From: an uncultured Bacteroidales bacterium
Lineage (GTDB): Bacteria; Bacteroidota; Bacteroidia; Bacteroidales; Paludibacteraceae
Assembly: GCA_946405045.1 (NCBI GenBank)
Contig: CAMJFV010000052.1
Location: 1 to 10,057, forward strand
Reading direction: 5' to 3'
Length of the DNA: 10,057 nt
Shown here: positions 1-6,213 of the stretch, one piece after another
Layout of the letters: each line of letters begins with the position of its first letter
Position numbering within the stretch: position 1 is the first letter of the stretch
Program-made: the position numbers and the translations under genes
Notes under the pieces: model-generated
Told to the model about the DNA's origin: nothing
What the model saw: the letters and a program-made list of their open reading frames with translations, nothing else
The model's database searches: none

Positions 1-700
1 ATATTAATGCAAAAAAGACAGCCCACTGCCAATCGTACAACTGATGTCCGTTGATCTCAGGAAGATTTGGGAAGTATTTTCCAAAAAAATAACCAGCTGT
101 CGTCGCTAAAACAAAGCCTCCCCAAAAGCCCTCCCACGACTTCTTAGGCGATACTCTTTCATATAACTTATGTCTTCCAATTGCTCGTCCTACTAAATAT
201 GCTCCCGTATCAGACACCCAAATGGCGATGAAGAAGGCCAAAACAAACGCGCCTCCCTGCCAATTGGCTCCATCTACACTCACGTCACCACTGGCACCCA
301 AACTTTCAATCATGCATAAACATGAGAATGGTAACGCCACATATATGTGTCCAAGTAAGGACATCGCCACATTCAATATTGGGGAACCATTATGACGGAA
401 CAATTCGACAACAAATGTACCGGTGAAAAACGGCACATATAACAAAGGAATAATATATGGAGCCTGATACAATTCTGCTAAAAAAACAGACAGGAACAAC
501 ATTCCACCACCGACCATAGCCCAACGTGATATTGGTTTGGCTTGCTCCACTTTGTAGCATAATCCATAAAACTCATATAGACACAGCATCATCAAAGCGA
601 AAAACACCACACCAAACATATATGGTGGCATCAATATAGCAGTAATCATCACTCCAAGGAGCACTGCTCCCGTCAACGCTCTTATAACTAAGTTTTTCAA
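1..700 (-). CDS. cdsA: Phosphatidate cytidylyltransferase (CDP-diacylglycerol synthase), 3' end cut by the window
   Basis: Integral membrane enzyme that makes CDP-diacylglycerol from phosphatidate and CTP, the branch point for membrane phospholipids. About 233 codons are visible, reading from a TTG start (MKNLVIRALTGAV). They are mostly hydrophobic, with roughly six membrane segments. The recognisable family core is VSDTGAYLVGRAIGRHKL followed by SPKKSWEGFWGG, the usual CdsA 'SP.K(T/S).EG..GG' block. The C-terminal signature (S..KR....KD...PGHGG..DR.D) would lie beyond the left edge; I expect about 45 more residues from the family length near 275. The TTG start is chosen because an in-frame TGA lies seven codons upstream and because MKN..IRA.TG is the usual beginning in Bacteroidales. 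A well-formed promoter lies just upstream, so the gene appears to be first in its transcript. No Shine-Dalgarno is seen, as is normal in this phylum. Confidence 0.93.
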   Translation of the reverse strand, partial: MKNLVIRALTGAVLLGVMITAILMPPYMFGVVFFALMMLCLYEFYGLCYKVEQAKPISRWAMVGGGMLFLSVFLAELYQAPYIIPLLYVPFFTGTFVVELFRHNGSPILNVAMSLLGHIYVALPFSCLCMIESLGASGDVSVDGANWQGGAFVLAFFIAIWVSDTGAYLVGRAIGRHKLYERVSPKKSWEGFWGGFVLATTAGYFFGKYFPNLPEINGHQLYDWQWAVFFALI

Positions 701-731
701 AATATCAGATTTTAAAATTCACAAATTTGGG

Positions 732-763
732 CAAATATACTACCGGTATGTCGTTTTAACAAA
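732..763 (-). promoter_or_regulatory. Bacteroidota-type promoter for cdsA
   Basis: On the minus strand a TTTG (763-760) is followed after 20 bases by TATATTTG (739-732), an exact match to TTTG-N19-21-TAnnTTTG. Transcription should begin near 725, leaving a leader of about 25 bases before the TTG start at 700. This supports that start and makes cdsA the first gene of its unit. Confidence 0.7.
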
Positions 764-787
764 TATTGTTTGCTTTTTTCACTCTTT

Positions 788-819
788 TTAGCCGAAACAC
801 AGGATTTTTCATAATTTTG
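788..819 (+). promoter_or_regulatory. Probable promoter for the EamA transporter gene
   Basis: TAATTTTG at 812-819 matches the TAnnTTTG -7 box. The upstream element is weak: TTAG at 788-791, 20 bases before. The predicted transcript start near 826 lies about 20 bases before the ATG at 847. This argues against a longer protein starting at a TTG near 766. Confidence 0.5.
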
Positions 820-846
820 CGATTTAATAAAGAAATTTTCATTTTG

Positions 847-1770
847 ATGAAAGACGGTAATAAAAAACGACTGATTGCTGGCCACCTTGCAGCGTGTGGT
901 GCTTATCTTATTTTTGGGTTCAATATTGTGTTGACAAAGGATTTGACCAATTCACATATATTTACACCTCTTTCCCTCTTCACTCTTCGCTCTGTCGGAG
1001 CTGGACTTCTATTTTGGATCCTTTCATTTTTTTATCCTAAGGAAACGGTGGAGAAAAAAGACTTGGTCAAGATATTCTTCGCCAGTCTGCTTGGCTACTA
1101 TGGGACACAACTGACTTTTCTTGTCGGCATCAACTACACCACCCCATTAGATTGCTCCATCATTGCAACCTTCTCCCCCGTCTTCACAATGCTCGTGGCC
1201 GCCATTGTGCTTAAAGAGCCTATCACGACAAAAAAAGCTTTGGGTGTGGCAATAAGTTTTGCCGGCATTATTCTTCTAATTTATAATAGTAGCATTGCCA
1301 CAGCGGAAACTGTCAGAACCACAACTCCTCTAGGAATCATTCTTATCCTGCTCAACAGTTTATTGTTCGCATCCTACCTTGGCATCTTCCGACCAGTAAT
1401 TCAGAAATATTCCGTCGTCACCTTCATGAAATGGATATTTCTGTTTTCATTTGCGATGTCAGCGCCATTCTCATTTTCTGATTTGATGGATGTCGACTAT
1501 GCATCAGTGCCGACAGCTTGTTTCCTTGAACTTGCTTATTTAGTCTTTTTTGCAACATTCATAGCCTACTTCCTGATTCCTATAGGGCAAAAGGAACTTC
1601 GTCCGACATTGGTCAGTCTGTATTCCTATATGCAACCTATCGTCGCTACTTCTTTGGGAATATATCTTGGAATGGACCATTTGTCTCTGATGAAAATCAT
1701 TTCTTGTGTTGCTGTCGTGATAGGTGTGGTGCTTGTCAACAAATCAAAATCCAAAAAACAAAAGGCATAG
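847..1770 (+). CDS. EamA/DMT-superfamily transporter (RhaT/RarD-like permease)
   Basis: A 307-residue inner-membrane protein with about ten predicted membrane helices in two tandem EamA repeats. Repeat one spans roughly residues 11-147, starting HLAACGAYLIFGFNIVLTK. Repeat two spans roughly 161-298 and contains SLYSYMQPIVATSLGIYLGMDHL, the usual 'P..a.l.g...l.E' end of an EamA domain with Asp for Glu. The tail is lysine-rich (KSKSKKQKA), consistent with a cytoplasmic C-terminus. Family members export amino acids or other small metabolites; the substrate cannot be read from sequence. The ATG at 847 is chosen because the family-like sequence begins there and the predicted -7 box lies inside any longer reading. 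The next gene starts 136 bases downstream with its own promoter, so this is probably a single-gene unit. I see no clear terminator after it. Confidence 0.9.
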   Translation: MKDGNKKRLIAGHLAACGAYLIFGFNIVLTKDLTNSHIFTPLSLFTLRSVGAGLLFWILSFFYPKETVEKKDLVKIFFASLLGYYGTQLTFLVGINYTTPLDCSIIATFSPVFTMLVAAIVLKEPITTKKALGVAISFAGIILLIYNSSIATAETVRTTTPLGIILILLNSLLFASYLGIFRPVIQKYSVVTFMKWIFLFSFAMSAPFSFSDLMDVDYASVPTACFLELAYLVFFATFIAYFLIPIGQKELRPTLVSLYSYMQPIVATSLGIYLGMDHLSLMKIISCVAVVIGVVLVNKSKSKKQKA

Positions 1771-1855
1771 CATCGGCAATTGGCACGCACGTTCAAAATC
1801 GAAACACACCCATAATTTATTGACACGTATGTCTGTGTGCGTCTCTACAATTTTG

Positions 1856-1887
1856 GTTGCCAAATTTCAGGAAAAACTTTACATTTG
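1856..1887 (+). promoter_or_regulatory. Promoter for the AGCS symporter gene
   Basis: GTTG at 1856-1859 and TACATTTG at 1880-1887 are 20 bases apart and match the Bacteroidota -33/-7 pattern. The predicted transcript start near 1894 is about 13 bases before the ATG at 1907. This start falls after an in-frame extension that would begin inside the preceding gene, so it helps fix the true start. Confidence 0.6.
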
Positions 1888-1906
1888 CAATCAAAAGCAT
1901 GTGATA

Positions 1907-3256
1907 ATGGATTATTTTGCAACATTAATATCAGATTTCAGTTCATTTTTGTGGAATGGGCCAATGATAATCTGTCTTCTTTTTACACATATATTTTTGA
2001 CTATCCGTCTTAAATTTCCACAACGGCACATATTCAAGGCAATCCGTCTGAGTATAAAAAAGGAAGAAGGAAGCCAAGGAGACGTTTCCGCATTCGGAGC
2101 ACTTGCCACAAGTCTTGCCGCCACCATCGGCACAGGAAACATTGTCGGAGTGGGCACAGCCATTGCATTGGGAGGTCCTGGTGCCGTATTCTGGTGCTGG
2201 ATCACAGGTGTGCTTGGAATTGCCACAAAATACGCAGAAGGAATGTTAGCCGTCAAATATCGTGTGAAGACATCACAACAGAAGATGATCGGAGGTCCGA
2301 TGTTTGCGCTAAGCCGTGGACTTGGGATGAAAAAATTAGCAATACTATTCTGCATCTTCACAGCATTGGCAGCGTTTGGTATCGGCAACACAGTTCAAGC
2401 GAATGCGATCAGCACCTTATTGCATGAAAGCTACGCCATCGACACTTGGATAAGCGGACTTGTGATTGCATCTCTCGTCGCCGCAGTTCTGATATTCGGT
2501 GTAAACGGCATCTCCAACGTCTGTTCTTTACTTGTACCTGTGATGGCAATTTTATATGTATGCGGATGTTTCTTTATCTTATGCTGCAACTTTGAATATC
2601 TAGGACAAACTCTGACACTGATAATTTCGTCTGCATTCGATGGAGAAGCTGCAATAGGAGGGGCCGCCGGCAGCGGAATCATGATAGCTGCCCGCTACGG
2701 TATAGCACGAGGTCTCTTCAGCAACGAAAGTGGAATGGGATCCGCTCCCATTGTGGCTGCCGCAGCAAAAAGTAATTCTCCTGTGAAACAAGGATTAATC
2801 TCAAGTAGTGGAACGTTTTGGGACACTGTTGTGATTTGTGCGATGACTGGATTAGTACTCGTCAGCACACAGCTTGCCAACCCAGACATCACAGCCAAGG
2901 AAGGGGCTATTCTGACAAAACGTGCATTTGAATGCATTCCCGTCGCCGGACCTCTTATTTTAAGTTTCGGACTTCTTACATTCACTTTTTCGACAATCCT
3001 CGGATGGAGTTACTACGCAGAACGTGCGATTGAATATCTGTTCAGTGGCAAATGGCAGAAAAGAAGCAGGCTGAAGTATTTCATAAGTGCATACAGGGTC
3101 ACATGGGTGATTGCAATATTCATCGGTTCAATAGTCAGTCTGCAAGTGGTTTGGGATTTTGCAGACTGCATGAATGCCTTAATGGCATTGCCAAATCTCC
3201 TATCGTTGATATTACTATCAAAAATCATTGCAAAAGAAAGCGACTTCAACTGCTGA
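1907..3256 (+). CDS. Sodium:alanine/glycine symporter, AGCS family
   Basis: A 449-residue secondary transporter of the AGCS family (Na_Ala_symp), which couples Na+ entry to uptake of alanine or glycine. Its length is typical (about 445-480) and some ten to eleven membrane segments are visible. Diagnostic blocks are AATIGTGNIVGVGTAIALGGPGA at residues 71-93 (the TGN substrate/sodium-site region), ATKYAEGMLAVKYR (106-119) and GLFSNESGMGSAPIVAAAA (269-287). The reading frame stays open upstream to 1724, overlapping the EamA gene. The ATG at 1907 is preferred because MDYFATLISDFSSFLW is a normal AGCS N-terminus and a promoter lies just before it. Many relatives are annotated alsT or agcS; specificity for alanine versus glycine cannot be told. 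The C-terminus, ending KESDFNC, is short. No clear terminator hairpin follows. Confidence 0.94.
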   Translation: MDYFATLISDFSSFLWNGPMIICLLFTHIFLTIRLKFPQRHIFKAIRLSIKKEEGSQGDVSAFGALATSLAATIGTGNIVGVGTAIALGGPGAVFWCWITGVLGIATKYAEGMLAVKYRVKTSQQKMIGGPMFALSRGLGMKKLAILFCIFTALAAFGIGNTVQANAISTLLHESYAIDTWISGLVIASLVAAVLIFGVNGISNVCSLLVPVMAILYVCGCFFILCCNFEYLGQTLTLIISSAFDGEAAIGGAAGSGIMIAARYGIARGLFSNESGMGSAPIVAAAAKSNSPVKQGLISSSGTFWDTVVICAMTGLVLVSTQLANPDITAKEGAILTKRAFECIPVAGPLILSFGLLTFTFSTILGWSYYAERAIEYLFSGKWQKRSRLKYFISAYRVTWVIAIFIGSIVSLQVVWDFADCMNALMALPNLLSLILLSKIIAKESDFNC

Positions 3257-3297
3257 TTTTTTGACAAATCCAATACTAAAACCATAAATTTTTTATT

Positions 3298-3305
3298 TAT
3301 CTTTG
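3298..3305 (+). promoter_or_regulatory. -7 box of the DUF1846 gene promoter
   Basis: TATCTTTG matches TAnnTTTG exactly and is followed by C, as often in strong Bacteroidota promoters. No good TTTG lies 19-21 bases upstream. The implied transcript start near 3312 leaves an unusually long leader of about 115 bases before the ATG at 3427. I found no closer TAnnTTTG in the leader. Confidence 0.5.
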
Positions 3306-3310
3306 CACCC

Positions 3311-3336
3311 GTTATGTTTCATTTTGTCGGCATAAC
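3311..3336 (+). repeat. Inverted repeat in the DUF1846 leader (6-base arms)
   Basis: GTTATG at 3311-3316 and CATAAC at 3331-3336 are perfect inverted copies separated by 14 bases. They lie at or just after the predicted transcript start. This may be an operator half-site pair or a weak RNA stem; arms this short could also occur by chance. Confidence 0.4.
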
Positions 3337-3342
3337 ACAAAA

Positions 3343-3364
3343 TTACCTACCAAAATGTAGGTAA
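3343..3364 (+). promoter_or_regulatory. Hairpin or operator-like inverted repeat in the DUF1846 leader
   Basis: TTACCTAC (3343-3350) and GTAGGTAA (3357-3364) are perfect 8-base inverted arms around a 6-base AT-rich spacer. The element lies about 30-50 bases into the predicted leader and 63 bases before the start codon. No T-run follows on the plus strand, so it is not a terminator for upstream transcripts. It could be a binding site for a dimeric repressor or a structured leader element. Confidence 0.5.
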
Positions 3365-3426
3365 AATAAGAAAAATACGAATATTTAGTATTTAGGAAAA
3401 AGATTAATTAGAACAAAAATACAATT

Positions 3427-4920
3427 ATGAGTAGCCGCAACGGATTTGATGGTGAGAAATACATCAAGATGCAGAGTGAGCGCATCAAAGAAAGAATAAG
3501 CAAATTTGGAGACAAGTTGTATCTCGAATTTGGAGGAAAATTGTTCGACGATTTCCATGCGTCGCGCGTGCTTCCTGGATTCCAACCTGATTCAAAAATC
3601 CGTATGCTTTGTTCTATGAAAGACGAAGCTGAAATCATCATTGTGATCAATGCTCAGGATATCGAGCGCAATAAGGTGCGTGGCGACTTGGGAATCACGT
3701 ATGATCAGGATTTGCTTCGTTTGGTAGACGCTTTCCGCGCATATGGTCTTTACGTTTCAAGCGTTGTGTTGACTCGATTCAGCGGACATCCAAATCAGAT
3801 AGCTTATCAGGAAAAATTGGAGAAACTTGGTTTGAAGGTGTACCGCCACTATCCTATTGAAGGCTATCCTTCAGACATCCAGCATATCGCCAGCGAGGAT
3901 GGATTCGGAAAATGTGAATACGTGAAGACGGAGCGTCGCTTGGTAGTTGTCACTGCTCCCGGGCCAGGTTCGGGCAAGATGGCGACATGTCTTTCCCAGC
4001 TTTACCATGAGAACAAGCGTGGTGTGAAGGCAGGATACGCAAAATTCGAGACGTTCCCAATCTGGAATCTTCCCTTGTCTCACCCAGTAAACGTTGCATA
4101 CGAGGCTGCCACAGCCGATTTGGCAGACGTGAACATGATCGACCCTTGGCATCTCGACGCATACGGAGAGACCACAGTCAACTACAACCGTGATATCGAG
4201 ATTTTCCCAGTGTTGAAAGGAATGCTATCAGCAGTGCTTGGTTCTTCTCCATACAACAGTCCTACAGACATGGGTGTCAATATGGCTGGGTTCTGCATCG
4301 TCGACGATGAAGCGACAAGAAAAGCCGCTAAAGAAGAGATTGTCCGCCGATACTATACAGCATTGACCAACCAGAGAAAGACAGGTGGAGAGGAGCAGAC
4401 AATTGAGAAACTAAAAATGATCATGGAGAAAGTCGGTGTCACTCCAGAAGACAGACTTGTGGTGAAAGCCGCACGTCAACGTGCAGAAGAGACAAACGGT
4501 CCTGCTGCAGCAATCCAACTAAATGACGCCAACCATACAATAATCACAGGCAAAACATCAGAATTGCTTGGTGCAAGTTCAGCCCTACTGCTCAACGCAT
4601 TGAAGCATCTTGCAGGAATAGCTGACGACGTACGTATGATCTCGCCAACAGTGTTGGAGCCAGTATGCAAATTGAAGACAGGAGCTCTTGGTCACCGCAA
4701 CCCACGTCTACATACAGATGAAGTCCTTGTAGCCCTTTCAATATGTGCAATCACCGATGAAAATGCCCAAAAAGCATTGGACAAGCTGCCTGAATTGAAG
4801 AATTGTGAGGTTCACACAAGTGTCATCCTTTCTCAGACAGATGAGAGAGTATTCCGCAGACTTGGAGTTAATCTTACACAAGAGGCAAAATACCAAACAT
4901 CTAAATTGTATCATCAGTAA
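3427..4920 (+). CDS. DUF1846 (UPF0371) family protein
   Basis: A 497-residue soluble protein, full length for the UPF0371/DUF1846 family (about 490-505). Function is not established as far as I know, although structures of relatives have been solved. Recognisable parts are the N-terminal GFDGEKYIKMQSERIKERI and FGGKLFDDFHASRVLPGF (about residues 6-53). A glycine-rich loop, VVVTAPGPGSGKMATCLSQLYHE (173-195), resembles a phosphate-binding loop but lacks the Ser/Thr after GK. A C-terminal domain from about residue 330 contains LNALKHLAGI and LKTGALGHRNPRLHTDEVLVALSI. No signal peptide or membrane segment is seen. The ATG at 3427 opens the standard family N-terminus. The gene stands alone, with a long structured leader and a strong terminator, which suggests individual regulation. 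Threonine codon use changes sharply inside the gene: ACG/ACT early, ACA later. Confidence 0.92.
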   Translation: MSSRNGFDGEKYIKMQSERIKERISKFGDKLYLEFGGKLFDDFHASRVLPGFQPDSKIRMLCSMKDEAEIIIVINAQDIERNKVRGDLGITYDQDLLRLVDAFRAYGLYVSSVVLTRFSGHPNQIAYQEKLEKLGLKVYRHYPIEGYPSDIQHIASEDGFGKCEYVKTERRLVVVTAPGPGSGKMATCLSQLYHENKRGVKAGYAKFETFPIWNLPLSHPVNVAYEAATADLADVNMIDPWHLDAYGETTVNYNRDIEIFPVLKGMLSAVLGSSPYNSPTDMGVNMAGFCIVDDEATRKAAKEEIVRRYYTALTNQRKTGGEEQTIEKLKMIMEKVGVTPEDRLVVKAARQRAEETNGPAAAIQLNDANHTIITGKTSELLGASSALLLNALKHLAGIADDVRMISPTVLEPVCKLKTGALGHRNPRLHTDEVLVALSICAITDENAQKALDKLPELKNCEVHTSVILSQTDERVFRRLGVNLTQEAKYQTSKLYHQ

Positions 4921-4922
4921 TT

Positions 4923-4978
4923 GATTAACGATTGATGATTGATGATTGACGATTGACGATTGGCGATTGGCGATTACA
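4923..4978 (+). repeat. Heptanucleotide tandem repeat after the DUF1846 gene
   Basis: Eight consecutive 7-base units begin two bases after the stop codon. In order they are one GATTAAC, two GATTGAT, two GATTGAC, two GATTGGC and one GATTACA. All share GATT, and the inner variants occur in adjacent identical pairs. The tract lies between the stop codon and the terminator, so it is transcribed as 3' untranslated RNA. It resembles short intergenic heptamer repeats found in Bacteroidota and cyanobacteria. It is far too short and has no spacers to be a CRISPR array. Confidence 0.85.
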
Positions 4979-4984
4979 ACAAAC

Positions 4985-5014
4985 AAAATCCCCGAGTTAG
5001 TCGGGGATTTTTTT
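4985..5014 (+). terminator. Rho-independent terminator, probably bidirectional
   Basis: An 11-base-pair perfect stem (4985-4995 with 5001-5011), with CCCCGA against TCGGGG at its core, closes a GTTAG loop and runs into seven Ts (5008-5014). It ends the DUF1846 transcript. On the minus strand the same stem is followed by TTTTG and further T-rich sequence, so it can also end the transcript of the small gene at 5024-5239. Confidence 0.92.
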
Positions 5015-5023
5015 GATTTAATT

Positions 5024-5239
5024 TTAAAAGTAATCATCTTCATCTTCTGATTCCTCATCTACCTCAACTTTACTCGACACCCCATTGGAGACACCCAAGA
5101 CATCACATAACGTATCCCTTCCGCTTGTCTTTGCCAATATGCTATTGCATTCTTCAACAAACGGGCATGACTGATCACACTCTTCCTTGCCGTACTCCTT
5201 GCTAAAGAAGGTCAAAATATCGTCTTTTGTCAAATTCAT
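5024..5239 (-). CDS. Small cysteine-containing protein with acidic tail, function unknown
   Basis: A 71-residue predicted protein I do not recognise. Residues 1-20 look like a short helix (LTKDDILTFFSKEYGKEE). Four cysteines follow at 21, 25, 31 and 45 in a C-x3-C-P-x4-C-x13-C arrangement that could hold a metal ion or iron-sulfur cluster; CPFVEEC recalls cysteine clusters of some nucleases and ferredoxin-like sites, but this is only a resemblance. The last 14 residues (VEVDEESEDEDDYF) are strongly acidic. No signal peptide or membrane segment is seen. It is likely a real gene: it has an ATG start, protein-like composition, its own slot between two terminators, and no overlap with a better gene. 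A hairpin with T-run separates it from panB upstream, and I find no clear promoter, so it may depend on read-through from panB. Confidence 0.65.
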   Translation of the reverse strand: MNLTKDDILTFFSKEYGKEECDQSCPFVEECNSILAKTSGRDTLCDVLGVSNGVSSKVEVDEESEDEDDYF

Positions 5240-5253
5240 AATCGGTCGACTCT

Positions 5254-5285
5254 TGAAATAAAAAGGCAGGTATAAAGCCTGCCTT
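5254..5285 (-). terminator. Rho-independent terminator downstream of panB
   Basis: AAGGCAGG and CCTGCCTT form a perfect 8-base-pair stem (5263-5270 with 5278-5285) around a 7-base loop. On the minus strand the stem is followed by TTTTTATTT-like sequence (5262 down to about 5254). It lies 28 bases past the panB stop and 23 bases before the start of the small gene. It therefore should end or attenuate panB transcription ahead of that gene. Confidence 0.8.
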
Positions 5286-5312
5286 GATAAAATGTTTTAA
5301 CTGAAATTTCAA

Positions 5313-6134
5313 TCAATAGCTCTCGTTTTCATCGGGGAATTTGCCATTTTTCACATCCGAGCAGTAATTTGCTACCGCATTGGTAATCACCTCATCGAGA
5401 TTAGCATATTTTCTGACGAACTTTGGCGATTTCATCTGAGTCATGCCGAGCATATCCTGCACCACAAGCACCTGTCCGTCGGCCTCAACACCGGCACCGA
5501 TACCGATGATCGGCATAGAGATCTCCTTTCTTACTCTTGCTGTAAGCGACGCTGGTATTTTCTCAAGTACAATAGCATAACAACCAGCCTCATCCAGCAA
5601 CTTAGCGTCAGAGATTAGTTTGGCAGCTTCTGCCTCTTCCTTTGCTCTCACACCATATCCACCAAACTTATTGACTGACTGGGGAGTCAGACCCAGATGT
5701 GCCATCACAGGGATTCCCGCATTGATAATAGCCTTGATAGTGTCGAGATACTCGAGTCCTCCCTCAATTTTTAAAGAGTCAGCTCCTGTCTCCTTCATTA
5801 TTCTGCACGCATTACGCACTCCCTCTTCTTTGCTGGTCTGGTAGCTTCCAAAAGGCATATCAATCACCACATGTGCACGTTTGACCGCATTCACAACACT
5901 CTTTCCAAAAACAATCATTTCTTCGATTGTGATCGGAAGCGTAGTCTTATTGCCTATCATTGTGTTAGACGCAGAATCGCCCACAAGAATCACATCAACT
6001 CCTGCCTTGTCAACAAGCTGAGCCATAGTGAAATCGTATGAAGTAAGCATGGAAATCTTTTCTCCAGTCGACTTCATTGATTTGATAACTGTCGCGGTTA
6101 CTTTTTTCACCGCACTACCTGTAACTTCTGCCAT
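5313..6134 (-). CDS. panB: 3-methyl-2-oxobutanoate hydroxymethyltransferase (ketopantoate hydroxymethyltransferase)
   Basis: First committed enzyme of pantothenate (and so coenzyme A) synthesis. It transfers a hydroxymethyl group from methylene-tetrahydrofolate to alpha-ketoisovalerate in the cytoplasm. The 273-residue chain is a complete PanB (Escherichia coli enzyme about 264). The expected metal ligands are present: Asp53 (LVGDSASN), Asp92 (VIDMPFGSYQ) and Glu124 (LKIEGG). The expected catalytic base is Glu191 (IVLEKIPASLTARV). AHLGLTPQSVNKFGGYGVRA (145-164) is the family substrate-binding block. The ATG at 6134 is chosen over an in-frame TTG at 6164 because that TTG is part of the -7 promoter box. 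Other pantothenate genes are not adjacent. A terminator follows, and the gene is divergent from mtgA with overlapping promoter elements. Confidence 0.96.
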   Translation of the reverse strand: MAEVTGSAVKKVTATVIKSMKSTGEKISMLTSYDFTMAQLVDKAGVDVILVGDSASNTMIGNKTTLPITIEEMIVFGKSVVNAVKRAHVVIDMPFGSYQTSKEEGVRNACRIMKETGADSLKIEGGLEYLDTIKAIINAGIPVMAHLGLTPQSVNKFGGYGVRAKEEAEAAKLISDAKLLDEAGCYAIVLEKIPASLTARVRKEISMPIIGIGAGVEADGQVLVVQDMLGMTQMKSPKFVRKYANLDEVITNAVANYCSDVKNGKFPDENESY

Positions 6135-6161
6135 TTCTATAAGTTTTGCGTTTAACCACTG

Positions 6162-6193
6162 CAAAGTTACCTAAAAATTGATACTTTTGTCAA
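6162..6193 (-). promoter_or_regulatory. Promoter for panB
   Basis: On the minus strand TTG (6193-6191) is followed after 21 bases by TAACTTTG (6169-6162), matching the Bacteroidota consensus. Transcription should start near 6155, about 20 bases before the ATG at 6134. The -7 box of the divergent mtgA promoter lies inside this element. Confidence 0.7.
6182..6189 (+). promoter_or_regulatory. -7 box of the mtgA promoter
   Basis: TACTTTTG matches TAnnTTTG and lies 24 bases before the ATG at 6214, giving a leader of about 18 bases. The expected -33 position carries only a poor match (ACTG at 6158-6161). The box sits between the -33 and -7 boxes of the oppositely directed panB promoter. Confidence 0.5.
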
Positions 6194-6213
6194 TACAAGA
6201 AGATTGAATTGTT

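Noticed and set aside
766..846. N-terminal extension of the EamA transporter from a TTG at 766
   Set aside because: The extra residues do not resemble the family, the likely -7 box (812-819) would lie inside the coding region, and the ATG at 847 starts the normal N-terminus.
1785..1842. Distant inverted match ACGCAC ... GTGCGT as a terminator for the EamA gene
   Set aside because: Six-base arms nearly 50 bases apart with no T-run; most likely chance.
1724..1906. Extension of the AGCS symporter to 1724, overlapping the EamA gene
   Set aside because: The added 61 residues are not membrane-like or family-like, and a good promoter (1856-1887) lies within them just before the ATG at 1907.
3343..3364. 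Leader hairpin as a terminator of the AGCS symporter transcript
   Set aside because: It lies downstream of the predicted DUF1846 promoter and is not followed by Ts on the plus strand.
4923..4978. Heptamer tract as a CRISPR array
   Set aside because: Units are 7 bases long and contiguous with no spacers, and no cas gene is present.
4738..5058. Minus-strand reading frame across the end of the DUF1846 gene and the heptamer repeats
   Set aside because: Its repetitive QSSIVN segments simply translate the heptamer repeat, and it overlaps a well-supported gene and a terminator on the other strand.
6135..6164. Ten-residue N-terminal extension of PanB starting at a TTG
   Set aside because: That TTG is the end of the predicted -7 promoter box, so it would lie upstream of the transcript start.
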